A stretch of DNA of 64,000 bases, taken from contig CAWJNP010000066.1 in assembly GCA_963844255.1 (NCBI GenBank), positions 1 through 64,000 of the forward strand, written 5' to 3'. The DNA is from SZAS-79 sp963844255 (GTDB lineage: Bacteria > Pseudomonadota > Gammaproteobacteria > Burkholderiales > SG8-39). The notes beneath the pieces were generated by a model, which was not told the origin of the DNA, made no database searches, and saw only the letters and a program-made list of their open reading frames with translations. Of the stretch, positions 43,937-52,134 are shown piece by piece. The translations under genes were made by a program, and so were the position numbers. Every line of letters starts with the position of its first letter. Within the stretch, counting starts at the first letter, position 1.

Positions 43937-45397
43937 TTGCTCAACGCGCCCCTGATCGAACTGTCCGCCGCGCTGGCGGCGAAGAAGCTCTCGAGCGTGG
44001 AGCTCACGGGGCTGTTCCTCGACCGGGTATCCCGCCTGAATGGCGAGCTGAACGCCTTCATCACGGTCGATTCTGAGCGCGCGCTGGCTGATGCCCGGGC
44101 GGCGGACCAGCGCCGCGCGAAGGGCGAGGACGGTGCACTGCTCGGGATCCCGGTCGCGCACAAGGACATTTTCTGCACACAGGGCATGCGCACGACCTGC
44201 GGCTCGAAAATGCTGGAGAACTTCATTTCTCCCTACGATGCCCATGTCATCGAACAGTTCGGCCGCGCCGGGGCGGTACTGCTGGGCAAGACCAACATGG
44301 ACGAATTCGCGATGGGCTCGTCCAACGAAAACTCGTTTTTCGGCCCGGTGCGCAATCCCTGGAAAACCAGCGCGGTGCCCGGCGGCTCATCGGGCGGTTC
44401 GGCCGCAGCCGTCGCGGCACGCATGGCCCCTGCGGCGACGGGAACCGACACCGGCGGGTCGATCCGCCAGCCGGCCGCACTGACGGGGATCTGCGGCCTC
44501 AAGCCGACCTACGGCGCGGTGTCGCGCTACGGCATGGTCGCCTACGCCTCCTCGCTTGACCAGGCGGGGCCAATGGGACGCAGTGCAGCTGATCTTGCCT
44601 GCCTGCTCAACGTCATGGCCGGTTTCGACCCACGCGACTCGACCAGCCTCGAGCGCCCGAAGGAAGACTACGCGCGGGACCTGGGCGCGTCCCTGGCCGG
44701 CCTGCGAATCGGCCTGCCGAAGGAGTATTTCGGTGACGGTGTCGATGCCGATGTTGCCGGGCGCGTGCGCGAGGCCATCCGGTGGTTCGAGGCCCAGGGG
44801 GCGAAAACGGTCGATATCACCCTGCCGAACACCCATCTGGCGATTCCCGCCTACTACGTGCTGGCCCCGGCAGAGGCCTCCTCGAACCTGTCGCGTTTCG
44901 ACGGCGTGCGCTATGGGCATCGCGCGGCGGAATATGCCGACCTGTACGAGATGTACTGCAAGTCCCGCGCGGAAGGTTTCGGCGCGGAGGTGAAACGACG
45001 CATCCTGATCGGCACCTACGTGCTCTCGCACGGTTACTACGATGCCTACTACCTCAAGGCACAGAAGATCCGTCGCCTCATCGCCCGGGATTTTACGGAG
45101 GCGTTCACGCAGTGCGACCTGATCATGGGCCCCACGTCGCCGACCACGGCGTTCGAAATCGGTGCAAAAAGCGGTGACCCGGTGCAGATGTACCTCACCG
45201 ACATATTCACGATTGCGCTGAATCTCGCGGGCCTGCCCGGCATGTCCATCCCGGCCGGTTTCGACGCTGGCGGCCTGCCGGTCGGCCTGCAGATCATGGG
45301 CAACTATTTTTCCGAGGCGCGGATGCTGAATGCCGCGCATCGGTACCAGCAGGCGACCGACTGGCATCTGCGTGTGCCGGCCGGCACCCCGTTGTGA
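43937..45397 (+). CDS. gatA: Aspartyl/glutamyl-tRNA amidotransferase subunit A
   Basis: A 486-residue amidase-signature enzyme. The catalytic Lys is in IPVAHKDIFCT (about residue 76), and the cis-Ser and nucleophile are in PGGSSGGSAAAVAARMAPAA and GTDTGGSIRQPAALTG. GLKPTYGAVSRYGMVAYASS follows, typical for GatA. The start is TTG 43937. gatB follows after 22 nt. Confidence 0.97.
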   Translation: MLNAPLIELSAALAAKKLSSVELTGLFLDRVSRLNGELNAFITVDSERALADARAADQRRAKGEDGALLGIPVAHKDIFCTQGMRTTCGSKMLENFISPYDAHVIEQFGRAGAVLLGKTNMDEFAMGSSNENSFFGPVRNPWKTSAVPGGSSGGSAAAVAARMAPAATGTDTGGSIRQPAALTGICGLKPTYGAVSRYGMVAYASSLDQAGPMGRSAADLACLLNVMAGFDPRDSTSLERPKEDYARDLGASLAGLRIGLPKEYFGDGVDADVAGRVREAIRWFEAQGAKTVDITLPNTHLAIPAYYVLAPAEASSNLSRFDGVRYGHRAAEYADLYEMYCKSRAEGFGAEVKRRILIGTYVLSHGYYDAYYLKAQKIRRLIARDFTEAFTQCDLIMGPTSPTTAFEIGAKSGDPVQMYLTDIFTIALNLAGLPGMSIPAGFDAGGLPVGLQIMGNYFSEARMLNAAHRYQQATDWHLRVPAGTPL

Positions 45398-45419
45398 TGC
45401 TCGGCTGCGAGATGCTGAG

Positions 45420-46862
45420 ATGACCTGGGAAATCGTAATCGGTCTGGAGACCCACGCGCAGCTTGCGACGCGCAGCAAGATCTTTTCTGGCGCCTCGACG
45501 GCGTTCGGGGCCGCACCCAATACGCAGGCGTCGGCGGTAGACATTGCGCTGCCCGGTGTGCTGCCCGTACTCAACGCGACCGCGGTGGAATTCGCGATGC
45601 GCCTGGGCCTGTCGATCGGCGCGACGATCAGCCGGCACTCGGTGTTTGCGCGCAAGAACTATTTCTATCCCGACCTGCCCAAGGGCTACCAGATCAGCCA
45701 GTACGAACTCCCGGTGGTGCAGAACGGAACCCTGTCGTTCGTCGTCGACGGGGGAGAGAAGACGGTGCGCATCCTGCGTGCCCACCTCGAGGAAGACGCA
45801 GGCAAGTCCCTGCATGAGGACTTCAAGGGCATGTCGGGGATCGACCTGAACCGTGCCGGCACGCCGTTGCTCGAAATCGTCACCGAACCGGACATGCGCG
45901 GCGCGAAGGAGGCCGTGGCCTACGCACGTGCGCTGCACTCGCTCGTGCGCTGGATCGGCATATGCGACGGCAACATGCAGGAGGGGTCGTTTCGCTGCGA
46001 CGCCAACGTCTCGGTGCGCCGTCCCGGAGAACCACTGGGCACGCGCTGCGAGATCAAGAACCTGAATTCGTTCCGTTTCATGGAACAGGCGATCGATTAC
46101 GAGGTGCGGCGCCAGATCGAGCTGATAGAGGACGGCGGAAAGGTGGTTCAGGAGACGCGCCTGTACGACCCCGACCGCGACGAAACCCGCTCGATGCGTT
46201 CCAAGGAAGACGCGCAGGACTATCGCTATTTTCCCGATCCGGACCTGCTGCCGCTGGTCATCGCCGAGGCCGACATCGAGCGCGTGCGCGCCGCGCTGCC
46301 CGAACTCCCGCAGGCGAGGCGCGAGCGCTTCGTGCGCGATTTCGGCCTGACCGGTTACGACGCGGCCCTGCTCACCGCTTCACGCGAGGCGGCCGACTAC
46401 TTCGACACGCTGGTGCGGGATTCGCGCGCAGAAGCCAAGATCTGCGCCAACTGGCAGAACGGCGAACTGGCCGCCGCCCTCAATCGTGCGGGACTCGAGA
46501 TTTCCGCAAGTCCGGTATCGGCCGCCGCGCTCGGCGGCCTGCTCCTGCGGATCAATGACGGCACGATCTCGGGAAAGATCGCGAAAGAAGTATTCGAGGC
46601 GATGTGGGCTTCGGGTACCATGGACGCGGCGGCGGCGGACGCGATCATCGAGGCAAAGGGCCTCAGGCAGATTTCCGACGGGGGGCAGATCGAAAAGCTG
46701 GTCGACGAGGTCATCGCCGCCAACCCCAAGCAGGTCGAGGACTACCGCGCCGGCAAGGAGAAGGCTTTCAATTCGCTCGTCGGGCAGGTCATGAAGGCCT
46801 CCAAGGGCAAGGCCAACCCCGGGCAGGTCAACGAAATCCTGAAGGGCAGGCTCGCCAGGTAA
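45420..46862 (+). CDS. gatB: Aspartyl/glutamyl-tRNA amidotransferase subunit B
   Basis: A 480-residue subunit starting WEIVIGLETHAQLATRSKIF, with KNYFYPDLPKGYQISQYELP, EEDAGKSLHEDF, DLNRAGTPLLEIVTEPDM and RCDANVSVRRPGEPLGTR (kinase-like cradle) and a C-terminal YqeY-like helical tail (LVDEVIAANPKQVEDYRAG, KGKANPGQVNEILKGRL). I chose ATG 45420. Last gene of gatCAB. Confidence 0.97.
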   Translation: MTWEIVIGLETHAQLATRSKIFSGASTAFGAAPNTQASAVDIALPGVLPVLNATAVEFAMRLGLSIGATISRHSVFARKNYFYPDLPKGYQISQYELPVVQNGTLSFVVDGGEKTVRILRAHLEEDAGKSLHEDFKGMSGIDLNRAGTPLLEIVTEPDMRGAKEAVAYARALHSLVRWIGICDGNMQEGSFRCDANVSVRRPGEPLGTRCEIKNLNSFRFMEQAIDYEVRRQIELIEDGGKVVQETRLYDPDRDETRSMRSKEDAQDYRYFPDPDLLPLVIAEADIERVRAALPELPQARRERFVRDFGLTGYDAALLTASREAADYFDTLVRDSRAEAKICANWQNGELAAALNRAGLEISASPVSAAALGGLLLRINDGTISGKIAKEVFEAMWASGTMDAAAADAIIEAKGLRQISDGGQIEKLVDEVIAANPKQVEDYRAGKEKAFNSLVGQVMKASKGKANPGQVNEILKGRLAR

Positions 46863-46877
46863 GCGTTCCGGGCAGGC

Positions 46878-47663
46878 TCAGAATTTCTGCCCGCGATTGC
46901 GTTCCAGCTCCTGCAGATAGCGGCGGTCGCGTTCGAGCTGCTGTTGGGAGCGGCGCATGCTTTCACTCTCCTCCCTCTGTCGCTGCATTTCCGCGCGCTG
47001 CAGGTCGGCTTGCTTCCTGCGCTCTTCCTGCAATTTTTGCTGATTGGCACGTTCCTGGTCGGAGGCAATCTGGCGCCCCACGTGTGAGCCGTACTCAAGA
47101 GTGCGGCGGGTCTCCGCCGCTTCGCGGTAGGCTTCGGAGCGCTCCCTCGCCACCTGCATCCTTTCTTCGTTCCTGGCGGCGTATTCCGCGCGTCGCTCCG
47201 CTTCTTCCTGTCGCGTCTTTGCCTCAAGCGCAGCCTTTTCGGCTTCCAGGCGCAGGACGGCGACCTTGCGCGCATGGTCGAAGTAAACCCAGGCGCCCAC
47301 GACCAGTGCAATGGAAACGGCAGCAACCCCGTACATGATCTGGGCCATGCTCCACGAGGCTTCCACAATCGACGGCGCATTGGTTTCGCGCGTGTTCGCC
47401 GGCCGTGGCCGCGCATCGTCGGTGCCGCCGCCGGACAGCGCGCGCATCCGCTCTTCGCGCAGCCATGCATCGTATTTCTCGCGGCGCGCCGGATCGGCAA
47501 GCGTCTCCAGCGCGTCGCGCAGCATCGCGCGATCAGCTGCATCTTCGGGCGTGACAGCGTGTGCAAGTTTCGCGGAACGCGCCTCGTAGGCGGCCTTGAT
47601 GACATCGAGGCTCGCGTCCGACCGCACTTCCAGCAATTGGTAGAGTGTTCTCTTGGCGGCCAT
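46878..47663 (-). CDS. J-domain-like membrane protein lacking HPD, with coiled coil
   Basis: A 261-residue protein. Residues 5-65 read like a J domain (RTLYQLLEVRSDASLDVIKA, RAMLRDALETLADPARREKY), but the HPD that activates Hsp70 is absent: the loop reads AKLAHAVTPED. A single membrane segment follows (about residues 105-128, MYGVAAVSIALVVGAWVYFD), then a long charged coiled coil rich in E, R and Q to the end. It is a plausible membrane-anchored scaffold, not a classical co-chaperone. It is convergent with gatB and lies 23 nt downstream of a DUF4124 gene in the same direction. Confidence 0.65.
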   Translation of the reverse strand: MAAKRTLYQLLEVRSDASLDVIKAAYEARSAKLAHAVTPEDAADRAMLRDALETLADPARREKYDAWLREERMRALSGGGTDDARPRPANTRETNAPSIVEASWSMAQIMYGVAAVSIALVVGAWVYFDHARKVAVLRLEAEKAALEAKTRQEEAERRAEYAARNEERMQVARERSEAYREAAETRRTLEYGSHVGRQIASDQERANQQKLQEERRKQADLQRAEMQRQREESESMRRSQQQLERDRRYLQELERNRGQKF

Positions 47664-47686
47664 GGGGACGCGCGCGGGAGGGCAGA

Positions 47687-48142
47687 TTACCTGCCGTCGT
47701 ACCGGTAGTTCCGCTCCAGGGAGGGAGCGGGAGAGTCCGGAAGGTTGGGGTCCCAGCGGGCTCGCGGTCGGTAGTGCGGATCTGGCCGCCGCAACGAAAC
47801 CGGGCCGGTCTCTACGCTGCCACGCGGGTCATAAACCGCAATCTTGCGCGGCAGCCGGTCCTCGAGGTATGACCGCTGCACCGAAATGCGCGCGGATTCT
47901 GCGCGCATGACCGCTTCGTCATAACGCGCCGCGCTCGGCTCGGGCGATACACGATTCGGAACCGGCTTGCTCCCGGTCGATGCAGGCCGGTCGGAATAGA
48001 CCGTCCGTCCGGCGGGATCCGTTCCCTTGTAGACCGTGCTCTCTGCATTCGCCCACTGCGGCGCAAGCGCAATGCCAAGGACGACCGCCAGACACGGCAG
48101 CCTGACTGCCCTGCGCCTTGCGACGATTTCCCCGCAGATCAC
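47687..48142 (-). CDS. DUF4124-type secreted protein
   Basis: A 151-residue protein with an N-terminal signal segment (LPCLAVVLGIALAPQWANA) and a DUF4124-like domain (STVYKGTDPAGRTVYSDRPA), followed by a polar, Arg/Pro-rich tail. DUF4124 proteins are small periplasmic proteins of unknown role, frequent in beta- and gammaproteobacteria. The start overlaps the stop of the next upstream gene by 4 nt (ATGA), so they are coupled. Confidence 0.7.
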   Translation of the reverse strand: MICGEIVARRRAVRLPCLAVVLGIALAPQWANAESTVYKGTDPAGRTVYSDRPASTGSKPVPNRVSPEPSAARYDEAVMRAESARISVQRSYLEDRLPRKIAVYDPRGSVETGPVSLRRPDPHYRPRARWDPNLPDSPAPSLERNYRYDGR

Positions 48143-48795
48143 TTTTTGGCTGGCGCGCGCGGCGTCGCGGGGCTTGCTGTCAGTTCGAGATAGCGGCGCT
48201 TGTACTCGTCGTAGCGCGCATTGATGATTTCGACGTCCTTCTTCTTTGCCGCCAGCAAGTCCTGCTGCGCCTTGATGTCGATCTCGTTGTTTTTTATGCC
48301 TTGCAGGACGCTCGCCGGCGGCTTGTTCTTGCCCTGGTAGAACTCCAGTTCTTTCTTGAACTTGTCGCCGGTTTTTTCCAGCTGGGCGATCTTGTCCTGC
48401 GTCTGCCTGACGGCCGTCTCGTTATCCTTGAGCGCCGAACTGCGGGCGATCTCGATGTCCTTCTCGCTGCCGTAGGTCGACAGCAGCGCCTTGTTCTTGC
48501 GCGCCTCTTCCTTTTCCTTGCGCGCGGCGTCTGCTTCCTTCTCCTTGGTGGCGCGCTCCTCGGCTTCCTTGGCGGCGCGCTGCTCGGGCGTGAGCATGGC
48601 GTCGGTGCGTTTCACGACCATGCCCTGCTTGTTCATCTGCTCGGTCGACTGTCCTGCACACTGCGGCGGCAGGGTGGCGCCCACGTAGGTCTTGCCGTCC
48701 TTGCCCTTGCACTTGATGATCTGCGCCTGCGAGGCCGCTGGCGCCAGCGCCACGGCAGACACGAGTAAGAACTTGACCAGATTCGCTTTGTGCAT
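48139..48795 (-). CDS. Secreted coiled-coil protein with a DUF4124-like start
   Basis: A 218-residue protein: signal peptide (LVKFLLVSAVALAPAASQA), a short Cys-containing DUF4124-like segment (IIKCKGKDGKTYVGATLPPQ, then CAGQ), then a long Lys/Glu/Ala coiled coil (about residues 80-205). I chose ATG 48795, which has GGGGGAAG just upstream; the longer frame (to 48912) starts without family-like residues. It is probably periplasmic. Role unknown; it forms a small operon with the following DUF4124 and J-like genes. Confidence 0.65.
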   Translation of the reverse strand: MHKANLVKFLLVSAVALAPAASQAQIIKCKGKDGKTYVGATLPPQCAGQSTEQMNKQGMVVKRTDAMLTPEQRAAKEAEERATKEKEADAARKEKEEARKNKALLSTYGSEKDIEIARSSALKDNETAVRQTQDKIAQLEKTGDKFKKELEFYQGKNKPPASVLQGIKNNEIDIKAQQDLLAAKKKDVEIINARYDEYKRRYLELTASPATPRAPAKK

Positions 48796-49003
48796 CACTT
48801 CCCCCGATTTACCCAATCCTGACTGGCTTCGCACGCTTGCATACGCGTACATTTTGCGCTTTTCGCGGCCGCCGCTCAACCAAAGCCGCCCCGGCATCAC
48901 ATACTGAATCAACGCGCGGGCAGCACCGTTGTTGACTCGGGGACGCGCCTGTATGCGTTAGAATTCCGCCACCCTTCCACGCTCAGGCCTCTCCAATCCG
49001 ACC

Positions 49004-49693
49004 ATGGTATTTACCGACAAGGCACTGATCGCCGAGATCACCGCCAAGATGCTGCTCGAAGTGAAAGCGGTTCTCTTTTCGGATGCCAAACCGTTCATCT
49101 TCACCTCCGGCTGGGCGAGCCCGGTCTACATCGACGGCAGGAAGCTGATCTCGTATCCCCGCATTCGCAGCCAGCTGATCGATTTTGCAGCGGCCACGGT
49201 CGTGCGCGAGGTCGGTTTCGAGCAGTTCGATACGGTCGCGGGTGGCGAGACGGCGGGAATCCCCTACGCGGCCTGGATCGCGGATCGCCTTGCGCTGCCC
49301 ATGCAGTACGTGCGCAAGAAGCCCAAGGGGTTCGGGCGCAACGCGCAGATCGAGGGACACGTCGAAGAGGGCGCGCGTACATTGCTGGTCGAGGACCTCA
49401 CGACCGACGGCCGCTCCAAGGTGATCTTCTGCAAGGCCCTGCGCGATGCGGGCGCGATCGTGGACCACGTATACGTCAACTTCTACTACGACATCTTCCC
49501 CGAGTCGAAGAAGATCCTGTCCGACCTCAATGTGCAGCTGCACTACCTTGCCACCTGGTGGAACGTGCTCGAGGTGGTCAAGAAAGGCGGATACCTTGCC
49601 GCGGCACAAATCGACGAAGTCGAGAAATTCCTGCACGAGCCGGCCAGGTGGTCGGCCGCGCACGGCGGCGTGGCGAGCTTTCCTTCCAGCTGA
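49004..49693 (+). CDS. pyrE: Orotate phosphoribosyltransferase
   Basis: A 229-residue type I phosphoribosyltransferase for UMP synthesis. The PRPP loop is TLLVEDLTTDGRSK (about residues 126-139), with FTSGWASPVYIDGRKLISYP near the N-terminus, TVAGGETAGIPYAAWIADRL and the YVRKKPKGFGRNAQIEG flexible loop. It is slightly longer than enterobacterial PyrE, as expected for this subgroup. A TTGACT (48932-48937) and TAGAAT (48959-48964) lie upstream but are 21 nt apart, too far for a clean promoter. The exonuclease gene follows after 13 nt. Confidence 0.9.
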   Translation: MVFTDKALIAEITAKMLLEVKAVLFSDAKPFIFTSGWASPVYIDGRKLISYPRIRSQLIDFAAATVVREVGFEQFDTVAGGETAGIPYAAWIADRLALPMQYVRKKPKGFGRNAQIEGHVEEGARTLLVEDLTTDGRSKVIFCKALRDAGAIVDHVYVNFYYDIFPESKKILSDLNVQLHYLATWWNVLEVVKKGGYLAAAQIDEVEKFLHEPARWSAAHGGVASFPSS

Positions 49694-49706
49694 GCTCTCG
49701 CGTCAG

Positions 49707-50480
49707 ATGAGGGTCATCAGCGTCAACGTCAACGGGATCCGTTCGGCGGCGAGAAAGGGTTTCTACGAATGGCTCGCGGCGCAGCGCGCCGATTTCGTCT
49801 GCATGCAGGAGATCAAGGCGCACGAGGCCGACCTCGACCCGGAGATCGTCGCGCCCAAGGGGTTCAGCGCGGCGTTTTCGCTGGCCGAGAAGAAGGGCTA
49901 CAGCGGCGTCGGCCTGTACAGCAAACGCGCCCCTGATGGTGTACAGCGCGGTTTCGGCAGCACGGAGTTCGATGCCGAAGGCCGTTATGTCGAGGCGAGG
50001 TTCGGCAATCTCTCGGTGGTGTCGGTGTATTTTCCTTCGGGTTCGAGCTCACCCGAGCGGCAGGAGGCGAAATTCCGTTTCCTCGAGCAGTTCCGGCCGC
50101 ATCTGAAGAAACTGATCAAGGCGGGACGCGAGGTCGTGCTGTGCGGCGATGTGAACATTGCGCACAAGGAGATCGATCTTCGAAACTGGAAGTCGAACCA
50201 GAAGAATTCGGGTTTCCTGCCCGAGGAGCGCGCCTGGATATCGGAGGTTTTCGACAAGAGCGGTTTTGTCGACGTGTTCCGGCGCCTGAACCCGGATCCC
50301 GACCAGTACACCTGGTGGTCGAATCGCGGCGACGCCTGGAACAAGAACGTCGGCTGGCGCATCGATTACCACATTGCCACCGAAGCGCTCGCGAAGGCCG
50401 CGAAGAAGGAATCGATCTACAAGGCCGAGCGGTTTTCCGACCACGCGCCGCTGATCATCGACTACGACTGGAAGTTCTGA
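49707..50480 (+). CDS. Exodeoxyribonuclease III family AP endonuclease
   Basis: A 257-residue EEP-superfamily nuclease. The motifs are in order: RVISVNVNGIRSAARKGF, FVCMQEIKAHEAD (metal-binding Glu), VVSVYFPSGSSSPERQ, VVLCGDVNIAHKEIDLRNWK (catalytic Asp/Asn), GWRIDYHIAT and RFSDHAPLIIDY with the catalytic His. It is an Xth/ExoA-type enzyme for base-excision repair. I chose ATG 49707; the longer frame starts inside pyrE. Which of xthA or exoA it corresponds to cannot be decided from sequence alone. Confidence 0.92.
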   Translation: MRVISVNVNGIRSAARKGFYEWLAAQRADFVCMQEIKAHEADLDPEIVAPKGFSAAFSLAEKKGYSGVGLYSKRAPDGVQRGFGSTEFDAEGRYVEARFGNLSVVSVYFPSGSSSPERQEAKFRFLEQFRPHLKKLIKAGREVVLCGDVNIAHKEIDLRNWKSNQKNSGFLPEERAWISEVFDKSGFVDVFRRLNPDPDQYTWWSNRGDAWNKNVGWRIDYHIATEALAKAAKKESIYKAERFSDHAPLIIDYDWKF

Positions 50481-50505
50481 GCCGCGGCTCAGGGCTCACT
50501 CCACC

Positions 50506-50832
50506 TCAGGCGCCGCGTCCGTCCGGTGCGGTGCCGGCCGGTGGTGGGATGCGGTTGCGTCGTCTGCGGCGATCGAGCCACCAGGCGAGCACCGGCAGCA
50601 TCGCAAATCCGCCCGGCATGACGAACACCACCACATAGGGCGAAAGTTTGGTGATTCGCTTCAGGTGGTCCTGCAATTCGCGAATGTCCGCCTCGCTCCA
50701 TTTCTGCTTGTTGCGCGGTTTCATGAGCAGCGGCATCAGGCCGCTGACCTGCGCCATTTCGGCAAGCAGGGCGCGGCGCTCGCGTTCAGCGAGATCCCAT
50801 GCGCTGCGCACGACTCGCGGCGGGAATGCCAT
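50506..50832 (-). CDS. Small protein with one membrane segment (LETM1-like tail), unknown function
   Basis: A 108-residue protein. The first 65 residues are charged and helical (SAWDLAERERRALLAEMAQV, KWSEADIRELQDHLKRITKL). One hydrophobic stretch follows (SPYVVVFVMPGGFAMLPVLA), then WWLDRRRRRNRIPPP. The SPYxxxFxxPGGxxxLPxLAxWL pattern resembles the membrane region of LETM1-like proteins. The basic tail would be cytoplasmic. It is convergent with the exonuclease gene. Confidence 0.55.
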   Translation of the reverse strand: MAFPPRVVRSAWDLAERERRALLAEMAQVSGLMPLLMKPRNKQKWSEADIRELQDHLKRITKLSPYVVVFVMPGGFAMLPVLAWWLDRRRRRNRIPPPAGTAPDGRGA

Positions 50833-50858
50833 TTCGGAACGGGACCTGCGGGGACGTG

Positions 50859-51179
50859 CTAGACGCTGCGGGCCGGCTGTCGCGGGCCGATGCGCTCAAG
50901 CATGGCGCGCAGGCTGCGCCAGCCGCGCCAGAAAGAAAACCCGGCCGCCAGCAGCCTGAACGACTTGCGAGGACGCAGCGCCACGAACAGCGCCACGCCG
51001 GCGGCAATCCATACCGGATGTTCGCGGGCCTTGCCCAGCAGGGTGCGCGCGCGGTCGAACCACGCGGTCGCAGCTTCGGCGCGAACAACGATGCCGTGCA
51101 CGGCCTCACGCTGTTGCTCGGCGCGCGCAACCAGCACCGCGCGCCGTTCGCGCAGTTGCAGCAGCCTTTCGCGGATCAC
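50859..51179 (-). CDS. YqjK-like protein
   Basis: A 106-residue protein. Arg-rich N-terminal helix (VIRERLLQLRERRAVLVARA), then a hydrophobic central stretch (HPVWIAAGVALFVALRPRKS) and a basic C-terminus (LLAAGFSFWRGWRSLRAML). The pattern matches the small YqjK-type proteins that follow YqjE. GTG 51179 overlaps the yqjE stop (GTGA). Its role is unknown. Confidence 0.65.
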   Translation of the reverse strand: MIRERLLQLRERRAVLVARAEQQREAVHGIVVRAEAATAWFDRARTLLGKAREHPVWIAAGVALFVALRPRKSFRLLAAGFSFWRGWRSLRAMLERIGPRQPARSV

Positions 51180-51568
51180 GAGTGGCGCATCCTCTCGCGG
51201 TCTTTTTCGAGCTCCGCGAGCGTTGCAGCGAGGAACTTCGGCCGTGCCGCCATGCAATTGCGGACCATCAGCGCGCTGAATCCGGCCGCAGACGCAAACA
51301 GCCCCGCAAGCAGTCCGGCGGCGAGCAGGCGGTTGGAATCCCAGAATACGAGCACGATGAAAAATGCGATCAGCAGCAGCGTGATGGCGAACAGGAAGAG
51401 CGCGGCGACCGCCCAGACCGCGACTTCGAGAAGCCGCAGTAGCTGCTCCTCGAATTCGCTGGCGGCGATGCGTGCGCGAGTCTCCACAAAGGATAGGAGA
51501 GAACGCACGACGGAGCGCACCGCTGATGTTGCAGGCTCTCCGTGCGGCGCACCGCCGCTGTCGTTCAT
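51176..51568 (-). CDS. YqjE-type holin-superfamily membrane protein
   Basis: A 130-residue protein with two adjacent hydrophobic helices (LEVAVWAVAALFLFAITLLL, LLAAGLLAGLFASAAGFSAL) after an amphipathic stretch (LLSFVETRARIAASEFEEQL). It fits the YqjE / phage-holin-superfamily III group. It sits between yqjD-like and yqjK-like genes, the usual order. Confidence 0.75.
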   Translation of the reverse strand: MNDSGGAPHGEPATSAVRSVVRSLLSFVETRARIAASEFEEQLLRLLEVAVWAVAALFLFAITLLLIAFFIVLVFWDSNRLLAAGLLAGLFASAAGFSALMVRNCMAARPKFLAATLAELEKDRERMRHS

Positions 51569-51580
51569 CGCGGCGAAATA

Positions 51581-51892
51581 CTAGCGGCGGCTGACGAGCA
51601 GGCCGAGCAGGAAACCCACGCCGGCCGCGACACTCACGGCCTGCCAGGGGTGCTCGTGCACGTATTCGTCGGTCGCGCGGGCCGCTTCCTTGGTTTTCTC
51701 CATCAGCGCCTGTTCGGCATCGAGGAGCTTGTCCTTGTACACGGCAAGCGAAGCCTGGATGCGCTCGCGTGCCACGGCCACTTTCTCGCCGGCCTGGCCG
51801 GCAGTGGCCTTGAGGAGTTCTTCGGTGTCGCCGATGAGCACTTTCAGATCGGTGACGAGCTTTTGCTTTGAAACTGCGGTGTCTGCGGTCAT
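51581..51892 (-). CDS. ElaB/YqjD-type (DUF883) ribosome-associated membrane protein
   Basis: A 103-residue protein. N-terminal helical region (VSKQKLVTDLKVLIGDTEEL), a central amphipathic helix, and the C-terminal membrane segment HEHPWQAVSVAAGVGFLLGL ending LVSRR, the DUF883/YqjD hallmark. In E. coli YqjD inhibits ribosomes at the membrane in stationary phase; that role here is inferred only. ATG 51892 (MTADTAVSK). No strong ribosome site is seen upstream. It starts a three-gene set with the YqjE- and YqjK-like genes. Confidence 0.75.
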   Translation of the reverse strand: MTADTAVSKQKLVTDLKVLIGDTEELLKATAGQAGEKVAVARERIQASLAVYKDKLLDAEQALMEKTKEAARATDEYVHEHPWQAVSVAAGVGFLLGLLVSRR

Positions 51893-52134
51893 GATGGATG
51901 GTCTTTTGTGAACGTGCGCTGCTAAGGGAGATCCGGTCGCCGGTTCGGCTGTTAGCGTAGCCGTAAAACATTGATGCGGCGCGGAAACGTACCACAAGGC
52001 TACCGATTTTTGGCGTCTGAAGCAATTGTGGGGGGAACCCGTGCGATGCTCAGACGACGAATGGGAAGGGTCCGGTCGAGGGCGTTGCCGGCGCGGTGAA
52101 CGAACCCCCTGCCGGTACAATCCTGACGAATCCC

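Noticed and set aside
46868..46893. Terminator between gatB and the J-like gene
   Set aside because: CGGGCAG and CTGCCCG can pair, but the hairpin overlaps the J-like stop and no T-tract follows on either strand.
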